Assembly: GCA_022578965.1 (NCBI GenBank)
Contig: MU400659.1
Location: 1-64,000 of the forward strand
DNA: 64,000 nucleotides
Direction: 5' to 3'
DNA from: Xylaria sp. FL1777
Taxonomy: Eukaryota > Ascomycota > Sordariomycetes > Xylariales > Xylariaceae
Part shown: one piece after another, positions 12,006 to 24,270 of the stretch
How the letters are laid out: the number at the start of each line of letters is the position of its first letter
Numbering within the stretch: the stretch's first letter is position 1
Program-made: the position numbers and the translations under genes
The notes under the pieces: generated by a model
Seen by the model: only the letters and a program-made list of their open reading frames with translations
The model's database searches: none
What the model was told of the DNA's origin: nothing

Positions 12006-14042
12006 ATTAGTTTTGCTACAATTTTATTAAGTGCTTTGCTTTTTACTTTTTTGCTTTTAGGTTGTTTGTTTATTTGCATTATGCTATTAACTAAATGTAT
12101 GGACTTTTACGTAGTTACTTTGTAGTTTTTTTTTTTCTGTATTTTTTTTATTTTATAGTTTGCTTGCTTTAATATTGCTGCTTGCTTTATATTGCTTATA
12201 GCAGTTTTTTTAGTTTTAGTACTTATTTAGCTAAATATACTGCTTTTTTTTTTTAGTTTCTTTTTAAACTTTTTTTTATTATATTGTTAATATATTATAG
12301 TTTGCTTGCTTTAGTATTACTACTAGGTTTTTGCTGCACTAATTTTTTTATAACTAAGTTATAACTAAATTATAAGCAAAATTAATTGTTTATTATTTTT
12401 TAGTTTGCTTTTTATATATTTATTTTTTAAGCTGCTTTTATGCTTTTTATAATAAGCTTACTAAGTAAATATAGTTTATAAATAACTTATATATTAAGCA
12501 ATATAAAGTAGCAATAAATAATAAGTTATTTTATTTAGCTATTTATGCTAATTTTTTTTTTTTTTAATTATTAATTTTACTATTTTTATTATTACTACTA
12601 TTATATGTTTAGCTTATGTTTGCTTTAGTATATTAAAGTGCTTAGTTTATAATATAATTAGTTGCTAATGCATTACAGTTATATAAAAATTTATTTTGCT
12701 ATAGCTATTATGCTTTTTGTAATATATATTTATAATTAGCTTAGCTTAAATATATATATTAACTAGTATTAAGCTTATATATTTAAAGTTATAAGTTATT
12801 TTACTGCAGTTTTTATTAGTTATTTAATTTATAATACTAAATAAAATAACTAATAGCTTATTACTATATAGTTTAAGCTTTTATAACTGCTTATTATTAT
12901 GCTTTTTTGTTATAATGCTAATTCTTAAAATAAAAGTAAGTATTTTAGTGCTTTGCGCTAAAATATTATTAATAACTTTAAAATTTGTATTTATTAAGCA
13001 CACTAAAATGCTTAAGCTATACTACTACTATATTGCTTATATTATAATAGTATATTATGCACTTTTTATTGCTGTTTTTTTTATGCTAACTATATAAAAA
13101 CATTAATAATTTTTATGCTTATAATATTATTAGCAAGTTTACTAAGTGCTTATAATGTAAAAAAAGCAAAATAAGCACTAAAAATAACAGTTATAGTTTT
13201 ATAAATACTTTTAATTATATTAATGTTTGCACGTTTTTAAGCTTTACTTTATGCTTATTTTAATTATTAAAGTTTTTTTAATTTTAAGTACTACTAACAA
13301 TTTTTTAGCTTAAAAAAGTTAATAAAAAACTTTAATTGTTTATTAAAGCTTATATAGCTGCGCGTTATTTTTGTATTAATAAAAATATTTAAGCTATACT
13401 TATAGTTAATATGCAACTTTAAGTTATAATTAAAAAAGCAAAAAAAGCTATAATAAGTAAAAAAGCTAAAAGTTTTATATAAATAAGCTAATTAAAAAGT
13501 ATTTATATAACTTTTAAAGGTTAACATTATTATATATTTAATAGCTAGAAGTTTTAATAGAATTTTAATATTTAGTGCTTAATAAAGTTGCTTAATTGCT
13601 TTGCTTTTTTATAATATATGCCTTTTAACTTTTATAGTTTTATATTTATAATTTTATATTGCTGTTTTTAATACTTTATTATATTGTGCTTTACTTTAAA
13701 GTTTATAAACGTAAACCTATAATAAGCAACTTTCTTAAAACTATAAATAGCAAACAGCTTTATAACAAATGTTTTAGCTTTTGCTCTATAGTTATAGTAA
13801 ATCTTTTTTAGCTTAAAAAAAAGCTAGTATTAATGCTTAGCTGTTTTTGCTCTATGTTTAAAGGCCTTTATTTTTATGTTTTTATAGCTATTTATAACTT
13901 AATTAGTTCTTTAGTTACGTTATAATAGCTAAGCTTTTTTATATTTAAAACTTATTTAGTTATTTTATGTGCTTTTTTTAGGTTATGTAATAACTAGTAG
14001 CTTAGTTAAAAATTTGTTTGCTTTTTTAGTATACTACGGGTG

Positions 14043-14201
14043 TTTTATAAGCTATATTTAAAAAGTTCTTTTTTTTTTTTTTAAATAATTTATAAAATCT
14101 ATAATATACTTTTAGTATATTATTTAAGATTTTTTTTGCAATTTTTCTGATTTTTTTGCTTTATTTCTTACTTTTTTAATTAATAGTTTTTGCTTTTTAT
14201 T
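14043..14201 (-). mobile_element. Element A, third fragment
   Basis: Resumes element A after element C (reverse complement of about 7810-7970 of E1). The first fifteen bases are the right duplication of C, and the last five, TTATT (14197-14201), are the left duplication of element B. Confidence 0.85.
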
Positions 14202-14408
14202 TAATACAAGCTAAAAAAGGGACTCTATATTTATAAGGTCTAGCTATAGTAGTATCCTTATTTGTAGCTATAGTAGCTTAGCTAAATAGCTATGTAAGGC
14301 TTATGCTTAAGGCAATTGCGTAGTAATTGCTTATAAAGCTTTTTTTTTTTTAATTTACATTATATTTTCTATGCTTAATTGCTTTACTACTTATAGTAAA
14401 CCTTACTA
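14202..14408 (+). repeat. 5' LTR of element B
   Basis: 207 bp, starting TAATACAAGCTA and ending CCTTACTA; TG...CA ends have become TA...TA. It matches 38112-38318 over its full length, and this copy keeps more C and G than the 3' copy (for example AAGGGACTC against AGAAGAACT). Confidence 0.92.
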
Positions 14409-14894
14409 AATAGTAAAGTAAGCCTTGTAATTAATACTTTATACTTTAGTTTTTTTTTTTTGCTAGTAAGTTATGTATGTAAAATATAGTGTAGCTTTTT
14501 TACTTATATAGTTTATCGTTATTTTGTTTAGATTAGTTCTTATAACATTTAGATTTTTTTTAGCAAAACTACGCAAAACGGATAAAGTTTAGCTTTTGGA
14601 TTACGTAGACCTTATTATTTATTTTTTTTAGATTAGTTTTTATAATATTTAAAGCGCTTTTAGCACTTACTTCGACTTTCGTTAGAGTTAATTCGCTAAG
14701 ATTTATGCTATTTGTAGTTAATCCGCAAGAATTTATGCTACTTATAAGCGTTAATTATCGATTATTTATTAGCTAAGTATTTTATATACTTTATACTTAC
14801 TAAATAGCTATGCTACTTAAATATTACTGTATTTGATTTTGTATTAACGTTTATAGTTATATAACCTTTAGTTTTTAAAATATTAGTTTATATT
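14409..14894 (+). other. Leader of element B, first part
   Basis: 486 bp of B between its 5' LTR and the insertion of E2, continuing at 30303. It should hold the primer-binding site just after 14408, but RIP obscures the match to a tRNA and I cannot name it. No coding frame seen. Confidence 0.6.
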
Positions 14895-15388
14895 TGTTAC
14901 GAAATTAGCACAGGGGTGGCCTTTAGAGCGGCTTAATGCTTTTATATATACTTTGCACTTCTTTTTTTGCTAGCTAAAGCTAAGGTTATATAACGACTTA
15001 CTTGGCTTACTAGGCTTACAGTAATTTAAGGCTTATTAGGCTTACAGTAATTTAAGGCTTACTAAGCTTACAGTGATTTAGTGCTTACTAAACTTGCAGT
15101 AATTTAAAAAGAATTACTATTTTTTTTACCTTTTTTTTGTTTATATAATTATGCACTTTTTATATTTAATTATTTACTTAGTTTTAGTTCTTTAGCTATT
15201 AATTTTTTATAACTACTAAGCATTAATATATTTATTATTTTTAAATCTTTAAAACCTTTATTAATGTATAGTAATAAAAGTACTTTAAAAATTTCTTTAA
15301 TGGATTACTATTAAAGATTTTATTATTACTTGCAAATTAAAACTTTAAAAGCAAACTTATTATATTAATATATAATAAGTTTATTATA
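14895..15388 (+). repeat. 5' LTR of E2
   Basis: 494 bp, starts TGTTACGAAATTAGCACAGG; both E2 LTRs share small length differences from the 496-bp LTRs of E1, E3 and E5. Confidence 0.95.
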
Positions 15389-15449
15389 TTTTAATAGCTT
15401 TTTAATTAATAAAACTTAATATATAAAAATAAATACTAGTATAAAAAGT

Positions 15450-16564
15450 TAAGTAATAAACAATTTATAAAATAAACTTTTAAAAGTATATTAAAAAAAT
15501 ATTTAAAAAATAAAAATACTAAATAGTATTATATAAGTAAACTTTACTTAATAACTAATAAAATTAAATTTAGGTTATATTATTAAAAACAAAAAGTTAA
15601 AAATTAAGTTTAAGAATTTTAAAGATTTTTAAAATTAACAATGTATTAAAATAATAAACTTTAGCACTTTTATTAGCTACTTTTATTAAAGAAAAAGAAA
15701 TAGCAAAAAAAAAAAAGTTAAGCAGTAGTAATAAAAAAGAATTAATATTAATGCTAGTGCTATAAAGCAAACTAGTTGCTTTAATTTAAAGAATAGTTTA
15801 AACATTAAACGTTATAACCTTTAAACTAGCATAAATATTAATTATAGTAATTAAAGCAGCAATAATAACTATTATTATAATAAGTTAAAGCTTTAAATAA
15901 GTAATTATATTATAACTAATATTAATATTACTATTAATAAACTTAATGCTTATTTTTATTATTATTATACTTAAAGTAATAACTTAAAATAAGAAATTTA
16001 ACTTTTTATTATTATTATTGCTTTTATTATTAAGATTATTTATAATGTTAAAAATACTAAATATTAAAAGTTTTAAACTTACTGCTTTAAAGCTTTATAA
16101 TAAATTTATAAATATAAAAGCTTTTTTAATTTATGCTAAACTTTATTTAAAATAGCATTTTATTATTATTATAAAAGAAAATTAAAAAGTAATAATTATT
16201 TTATAATTTTTATTAGAAAAAATACTAAAATAGTTTTAATTTATTTTAAAGGATTTTTTAAAAGCTAATAAGTTAACTAACTTTAAGCTAAAAACAAAAA
16301 AGATTTTTGAAAACTATATTAAGTTTAAAAATTAAATAAAAGTATTATTTAAAAATACTTAAAAAGTAAAACATATAAAAAAAGCATTTTATTGCTTAAA
16401 ACAAATAAAAGCAGTAGTAAATTACGCTATAAAATTTAAATAATTAATAGCAATCTTAAGATTGCTTAAGCTTATATTGTTTTATTTATTTTATAATAAA
16501 CTTAAAACTTAAGTTTAAAATAAATTATATAAAATAAATAAACTAGCAAAAATTAATACGTATA
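15450..16564 (+). pseudogene. gag part of the E2 gag-pol remnant (before E3)
   Basis: Decayed gag of E2 up to the point where E3 inserted, just downstream of the Retrotrans_gag-like domain and upstream of the zinc knuckle. It aligns by eye with about 4860-6000 of E1. It continues at 24271, where the first bases are the right E3 duplication. Confidence 0.85.
16560..16564. repeat. 5' target-site duplication of E3 (GTATA)
   Basis: GTATA here, ATATA at 24271-24275; the G/A difference is a RIP-type change after insertion. Confidence 0.85.
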
Positions 16565-17060
16565 TGTTACGAAATTAGCACAAGGGTAGCCTTTAAAGCG
16601 GCTTAATGCCTTTATATATATTTTGCACCTCTTTTTTGCTAGCTAGAGCTAAAATTACATAACAACTTACTTAGCTCACTAGGCTTACAGTAATCTAAGG
16701 CTTACTAAGCTTACAATAATTTAAAGCTTACTAAGCTTACGGTAATTTAATGCTTACTAGATTTATAGTAATTTAAAAAAAGTTATTACTTTTTTTACTT
16801 TTTTTTTGTTTATATAATTATATACTTTCTATATTTAGTTATTTATTTAGTTTTTAGTTTTTTAGCTATTAATTTTTTTATAACTGCTAAGCATTAATAT
16901 ATTTATTACTTTTAAATTTTTTAAAACTTTTATTAATGCATAGTAATAAAAATATTTTAAAAACTTTTCTAACAAACTACTATTAAAGATTTTATTATTA
17001 CTTGCAAATTAAGACTTTAAAAGCAAACCTATTATATTAATATATAATAAGTTCGTTATA
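16565..17060 (+). repeat. 5' LTR of E3
   Basis: 496 bp, starts TGTTACGAAATTAGCACAAG, ends GTTCGTTATA. Confidence 0.95.
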
Positions 17061-17109
17061 TTTTAATAGCTCTTTAATTAATAGAACTTAATACATAAAA
17101 ACAAATATT

Positions 17110-20100
17110 AGTATAAAAAGTTAAATAATAAATAATTTATAAGATAAACTTTTAAAAGTATACTAAAAAAATATTTAAAAAATAAAAATGCTAAATAGTA
17201 TTGCATAAATAAACTTTACTTAATAATTAATAAACTAGATTTAAGTTATGCTACTAAAAATAAAAAATTAAAAATTAAGTTTAAAAATTTTAAAGACTTT
17301 TAAAACTAGCAACATATTAAAACAACAGATTTTAATACTTTTATTAGCTACTTTTATTAAAAAAAAAGCAATAATAAGAAAAAAAAAGTTAAGCAGCAAT
17401 AGTAAAAAAAAACTAACATTAATATTAGTACTATAAAGCAAACTAGTTGTTTTAACTTAAAAAACAGCTTAAATATTAAGTGTTATAACTTTTAAACTAG
17501 TATAAACACTAGTTATAATAATTAAAGCAGTAATAATAACTGCTATTATAATAATAAATTAAAGCTTTAAACAAATAATTATATTATAACTAATATTAAT
17601 ACTATTATTAGTAAATTTAATGCTTATTTTTATTAGTGCTATACTTAAAGTAATAACTTAAAATAAAAAACTTAACTTTTTATTACTACTGCTATTTTTA
17701 TTATTAGGATTATTTATAATATTAAAAATGCTAAACATTAAAAGTTTTAAACTTACTGCTTTAAAGCTTTATAATAAATTTACAAATATAAAAGCTTTTT
17801 TAATTTATGCTAAACTTTATTTAAAATGGCATTTTATTACTATTACAAAAAAAAATCAAAAAGTAATAACTACTTTATAATTTTTATTAGAAAAAGTATT
17901 AAAATAGTTTTAATTTATTTTAAAAGATTTTTTAAAAGCTAATAAGTTAACTAACTTTAAGCTAAAAACAAAAAAGATTTTTAAAAACTACGTTAAGTTT
18001 AAAAATTAAATAAAAGCACTATTTAAAAATACTTAAAAAGCAGAACACATAAAAAAAGCATTTTACTGCTTAAAACAAACAAAAGCAGTAATAAATTATG
18101 CTATAAAATTTAAACAATTAGTAGTAATTTTAAAATTGCTTAAGCTTATATTATTTTATTTATTTTATAGTAAACTTAAAACTTAAGTTTAAAATAAACT
18201 ATGCAAAATAAATAAACTAGCAAAAATTAATATATATATTAATATAGCTATTATAATTAATCGATAATTATTTAACTAGTACTTTAAAACTAAAAGAACT
18301 AAAAAAAACAAAAAAAAAAATACTTAAAAAAATATTAAACAGAAATTTAAGCAAATTAATAAAGTTTAGAAATAATAATTTTAAAATATATTTAAAGTTA
18401 AATGTTATAACTATAAAAAAAAAAAATACTTTTAAAAATAATGCTAATCTAAAAAAAAAAATAAAAAGAAAAGCTATAAAAAAGAAAAGATTTTTTAACT
18501 TAAGAAAAAAATATAAGTTATAAAAGTTTAAAACAATAAAAAATAATAAAGCAATTTAAAAAATACGTTTTTAAAGCAAAAGTATAAAGTTGCTATTTTA
18601 AGTTAAAACAAAAGTGCTATACTAAATAAATTTAAATGCTTTATTTATACGGGTTAAAATAAACAAGCATATAAATACTATTTAAGAGCTTTATAATTAT
18701 TAAAACAAATTGCAAAAAAATATATTTATTATATAAATAATTAAAGTTATTTAATATATAACTTAAAAAAATGGTTTAACTAAAAATAACAAACAACAAA
18801 AAGTAATAAGTTAACATAATTAGCAGACTTATAAAACTATAAAAACTTTAAACTATTAAAGCTTAAAATATAGCTTAAAAAAAAGTTATGTTTAAAGAAA
18901 TAAAACTATAACTATAAATAATATAATTATTAAACTAATTATAAATTACTAAAATATTTAGTTATTAAATAAACTTAAAGAAACAAAACTTATAAAACTT
19001 TAAAACAAAAACAAATAAAATTAAAAGCTATAAAAAACACTACAAAAAAAAAACTAATAAAAATAAACAAAGTATTTTTATAGCTTAAACTGCTTTAAAT
19101 GCAATAAAACAAAAAAGCATTAATAATTAGCGCAAAAACTAATACGTTCTAAAAACCAGAGCTAGTAATTTAATTAATTACTAAAAGTTACTATTATAAT
19201 AAAACTATAATAAAAAACAATAATAATATTTTATGCTTAAAAAATTTAAAACATAATAAAGTATTATAAAATTATTATATAGTATATTATTATTACTAAT
19301 ATTTACTTAATAAACTAAAAAATGATTAGTTTTTTAAACAAATTACAAAAACAAAAATATAGAACTTTTACGAATTAAAGTGGTTAATTATAACTATAGT
19401 TTATTATAAAAATTTATAAAGATTTGCAACATTTAAGAAAAATTCTAACTATACTTATAATACTATTTTAAAAAAATGTAAAAATAACTGCTATAAATAT
19501 TACTAGCTAATTAAAGCATAATTATATTAAGAAATAGTTACTAAAAGCAAGAAAGCTTAAAAACTGCAATTTAAAGCTTAACTAAAAACAAAAACAAAAC
19601 AAAGCGCAATAATATTTAAAGTGCGAAATAAAATAAGCATTTAAACATTTAACAAAGAAAAATTAAAAAATAAAATAAGCATTCGCTAAAAAAGCAGCAA
19701 GTAATTAAAAAAACTAAAGCTTTACGTAAAGTTTAATGTAATAACTAAAAAAACTAATTTAAAGTTAAACTTATATATTAAAAAAAAAAATATAAAACTT
19801 TAATTAACTTAAAAGTATAAACTAATATAATTTTACTTAAAGTAATAAAACAAAATAAAATTCTTTAAAAATATAAGCAAAAATCCTAAAGAATTAAAAG
19901 ATTTAATAAAAGCACTTTTAGCTATAATAATAATTATATACTTAAAAAAACTAAACTTTTTAATATATTTATATAAAAACATAAAAAACAAATTATATTA
20001 AATATTGCTAATATATTTAATTATAATATTATTTTAGGAATACTATAGCTAAAAATTAGCAACCTTTTGATTTAATAAAAAGTAAAAACTATTAATTAAA

Positions 20101-23100
20101 AAAGTAAAAAATAAAGCAAAAAAATCAGAAAAATTGCAAAAAAAATTCTAAACAAAATACTAAAAGTATATTATAAATTTTACAAACTATTTAAAAAAAG
20201 AAAAAAAAAAGAACTTTTTAAACATAGCTTATAAAACTACTATATTTTTATTAAGAAAAAATATTAACTAAAGCTTTATTAAGTATACTATATAAGCTTA
20301 AATAAAACAGATGCTTTATAAAAATATATTTAAAAAAACCTAGCAAAAGAATTCTTAAAAAAATCTTAGTTATTTGCTAAATACTTTATAGTGCTAATAC
20401 TTAAAATAAAAAATAAAAAACAACTAATTAATAAAAAAAAAAAACTAGTATAGCAAATAGTAGTTAATTATTAACTATTAAACGTAATTATTATTACAAA
20501 TAAATATTTCTTTACTTTATTAATAACTATAAAAAAAAACATTAGTTAAGCAAAATAGTTTATAGCAATTAATATTTTAAATAAATATTATGCTATTAAA
20601 ATAGCTAAAAAAAAAAAATAAAAAACTGCTATACAAATAATATATAAACTATATAAGTACATAGTTATGCTATAAAGATTATAAAACATATTAGCTAGCT
20701 TTTAACATATAATAATAATAATTCTATAGAAGTTTTTAAACAAGTTTATGTTTATTTATTTAAATAATATTTTGATTTATTTTAGAACACTAGAAAAACA
20801 TAAAAAATACGTAACTTAAGTATTAAAAACATTTAAACAAGCAGAATTATAACTTAATACAAAAAAGTATATATAACATACATAAAAAATCAACTTTTTA
20901 GGATTTATAATTACTTTAAAACAAATATAAATTTAATAGTTAAAAATTAATATAATATAAAACTAGAAAATATTTAACTTAGCTACTATTATAAATATAT
21001 AATAAGTATTAGAATTTTTGAACTATGTTTAAATATTAATTTAAAACTTTAGAAAAATAGCATTTTACTTTACAAAGTATACAAAAAAAAAATATAAAAA
21101 AAAATCTTTTTTAATTTTAAAGGAAGCTTAAAAAGCTTTTAAAAAACTAAAACTAAGAATTATTTTTAACTTTATAGTTAAATTACCTAATCTACAAAAA
21201 AAAAAAAAGCTAAAAACAAATGCTTTAAATAGTATAATTGCAAAAGTTTTAAAACAACTAAAAAATAATAAAAAATAACACTTAGTAGCTTATTACTTTA
21301 AAGCACTACAAAACATAGCATTATAATACCTTATATATAACAAAGAACTGCTTGCAATTATTATAACACTTAAAAAGTAAGAACTATTTTTTATAAGAAC
21401 TATAAAGCTAATTAAAATTTATTTAGATTATTAAAACTTAACGAAATTTATAACTATATAAAAGATTACTAAACAACATAAAAATTAAATAGTTTTTTTT
21501 TCTAAGTTTAACTTTAAAATATGTTATATTAAAAAAAAAGAAAACATTTAAGCAAACATACTTAATTAACGAAATTAAAAAGGATTTAAAGTTTTAAAAA
21601 AAAACATTTAAGTATTATATTTTTAAAAAAATAAAAGCTTAAAAATTAAAGTTATACTTAAAGACTTTACAAATATACAGCTATAATAAGCCTATAACTT
21701 AAAAGAGTTAGCATAACTACAAAAATATAAAGAATTAAAAAATAATAAGCTAATATATAAATATAAGGTTTACTTACTAAAATTTTTATAAAACAAGTTT
21801 ATTAAAAAATTCTATAAATATTTATTATATAAACACTAAAAAGCAACAAAAATAGTTAAACAATTATAAAAAAAGTACAATTTTCTAAAACTATAAAATA
21901 TAGTTAAATTTATTATAAAAAAGTACAATATTTATAATAAAGCTAAAGCAGCTTAATATAAGCTTTATAAATTGCTATAACTTATATAAATACTTAAATA
22001 AGCATAGCATACTATTGCTTAAAATTTTATTATAGCACTACTTTTATTAACTAATTTAGTTATAAAAATATAATATAATAAAATATAAATTATTATTAAT
22101 AAACTTATTAAATATGCTTATTTTTTACTGTTTAAAGAAAATATAACAGCTAAACAACTTATATATATTTTTATATGTTAATATTTAAACAAGCATAAAT
22201 TACTAAAAAAAATTATTTTAAACTAAAATAAATTATTTATTTTTAAGTTTAAAACTAGTTTTTTTAAACTTATTAGTATTAAACTAAAGTTTTTAATTGC
22301 TTATTACTTATAAACAAATAAACAAATAAAAAAACTAAACTAAATACTAAAATAATATTTATAAAGTTATATTAACTATTAATAAAACAATTAAGTAAAA
22401 CTATTATTAATAGCATAAATTTTATATAATATATTAACAAACAAAAATATAAATATATTTTTGCATAAAGCTGTTTATAAATAATAAGCAATTACTAAAA
22501 AACAAAAAAAAACATTAATAAAAGTACTTGCTATTTTAATTATAGTACTTTAAGCAAAAACTATTGCAATAAAAATTAAAACGCTATAAGCTAAACTATA
22601 ATTATGCTTTTAATTTTTATAATAATAAATGTTAATATATTACAACAAAAAACAAATTAAAGAACTAACTTTTAAAAAAGAAAACAAAGTTTACTTACTA
22701 CAACAAAAATAAAATGCAAATATTAATATTTTTTAAATTAAAACAAAACAATTAAGCAATAAATTAGAATTTAAAAAACTTAGCTTTTTTAAAATTAAAA
22801 AAGTTATTTTATTTACTAACTATAAACTATTATTACTAAAAAATATGCAAATTTACTTTATTTTTTATATTTTTTTATTAAAACTAGTACTTATTAAAAC
22901 ACTTATTAAAACATAACTAGAAATAAAGATAAATTAAAACATTTATAAAATTAAAAATATACTAAATTTCTGTTAAAACAATAATAACTTAGAGTATTTT
23001 ATTAAATAAAAAGAATACTTATATGCTAATAATACTTAAAAACTTAAAAAACACCTAAAAACTGCTAAAATAATTATAAGTTAGTTTTATTGCTAATATT

Positions 23101-23110
23101 TTAACTGCTT
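17110..23110 (+). pseudogene. gag-pol remnant of E3
   Basis: Full-length decayed gag-pol with the same domain order as E1. The knuckle reads Cys-Tyr-Asn-(Cys to Tyr), then four codons, (His to Tyr), then four codons, Cys, which is CCHC spacing with two ligands changed by RIP. The RT box is at 20757-20768. A chromodomain is near 22950-23080. Interruptions are TAA or TAG where Gln, Trp or Arg codons stand in other copies. Confidence 0.88.
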
Positions 23111-23157
23111 AAAACTAAAAAAAAAAGGTTAATTTTAAAACAAACGTTTAAAAAATC

Positions 23158-23601
23158 TTAATTAAACTTAAATAAAGCAGCTTATATTACTTTAGCTTGC
23201 TTTTTTTGTTATTTTTGCTTTTTTGCTAGCGCTTTTTGTTTTTTTTTAATATGCTTTATTTTATTTAGTTTATTTAAGAACTAAAGCTTTTACTAAACTA
23301 TTTTAATACTTTTTGCTTTTAAAAAACGTTTTTATATATAAAGCTAAGCTAACTTGCTTAAAACAAAGTTAAAGCTATTTTAAGCTCGTTTTAGTTTTTT
23401 TTAAACTAAAAGTAGCTATTGTTTTGCTTGCTTTTTTTTTTTCTTAAAATAACAGTGTTTAAAAATTATATTATTAACTAAATTAATTAAAACTTCTAAT
23501 TTGTTGCAAGAGCAACTAGCATATATGCATTTAAAACAACAAAACATATTATTTGTTATTTTATACGTTAATAACTAATTAAAACAACAAAAGCAAAGCA
23601 T
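23158..23601 (-). pseudogene. Antisense zinc-cluster frame in E3 (444 bp)
   Basis: Same antisense frame as in E1, E2, E4 and E5, 147 codons plus stop. ATG at 23601. This copy keeps Cys at cluster positions 1, 2, 4, 5 and 6; position 3 is Tyr (TAT). It confirms that the Tyr seen at position 4 in E5 was Cys. The Trp codon between positions 2 and 3 is TAG. Confidence 0.6.
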
Positions 23602-23774
23602 AATTTTATAGCTAATAAAATTAATAAAAAAGGCAAAAACAAGTTTTTGCTTTGTTTTAAATAAGCAGTTAGTTTTTTTAATATGCTTTAACATTATAAC
23701 ATATAAAAAAAAAAAAAAGAAAAAATACTTACAGAAAAATTATTAAAACAATAATTTTAGAAAAAAGGAAATAA

Positions 23775-24270
23775 TATTACAAAATTAGCATAAAAATAGC
23801 TTTTAAAGCAGCTTAATGCTTTTATATATATTTTGCACTTTTTTTTTGCTAGCTAAAGCTAAAGTTACGTAATAATTTATTTAGCTTATTAGGCTTACAG
23901 TAATTTAAAGCTTACTAAGCTTACAGTAATTTAAAGCTTATTAAGCTTACAGTAATTTAATGCTTATTAAACTTGCAGTAATTTAAAAAAAGTTATTACT
24001 TTTTTTACTTTTTCTTTATTTATATAATTATGCATTTCTTATATTTAATTACTTACTTAGTTTTTAGTTCTTTAGCTATTAATTTTCTTATAACTATTAA
24101 GCACTAATATATTTATTACTTTTAAATTTTTTAAAACTTTTATTAATGCATAGTAGTAAAAGTACCCTAAAAACCTCCTTAACGGACTACTGTTAAGAAT
24201 TCTATTATTACTTGCAAATTAAGACCCCAAAAGTAAACCTGTTATATTAATGTATAATAGGTTTATTACA
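23775..24270 (+). repeat. 3' LTR of E3
   Basis: 496 bp; outer end well preserved (ends GGTTTATTACA), inner end decayed. A purine tract AGAAAAAAGGAAATAA abuts it on the left. Confidence 0.95.

Larger units (their letters stand above)
4142..14042 (-). mobile_element. Element C, probable non-LTR retrotransposon, split by E1
   Basis: Element C is 4142-4298 plus 12006-14042, about 2.2 kb, inserted in element A with a duplication of up to 15 bp. It has no terminal direct repeats. Read on the minus strand it would start near 14042 and end at the left with an AT-rich tail beginning around the TTAGCC at 4152-4157, which suits a minus-strand LINE-type copy. On the minus strand one frame can be followed for roughly 110 codons in about 13440-13800 with only TAA/TAG stops. 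I could not assign it to a domain, and no reverse-transcriptase motif was recognised. A short + strand frame at 12915-13097 is not considered real. The class assignment rests on the duplication length and tail. Confidence 0.5.
16565..24270 (+). mobile_element. E3, complete Gypsy chromovirus copy inside E2
   Basis: 7706 bp with 496-bp LTRs, inserted in the gag of E2 in the same orientation. The order of gag, knuckle, RT, RNase H, integrase and chromodomain matches E1. The CCHC knuckle lies at about 18390-18440 with the full-length A run, so the frame is kept there. RT box at 20757-20768 (Tyr-Leu-Asn-Asn). This is the deepest level of the nest A-B-E2-E3. Confidence 0.95.

Noticed and set aside
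12915..13097. 60-codon + strand frame in element C
   Set aside because: Low-complexity Ile/Leu/Tyr composition, no start context, and the readable frame of C is on the other strand.
14409..14430. Primer-binding site of element B complementary to a named tRNA
   Set aside because: RIP has changed the region too much to identify the tRNA by eye.
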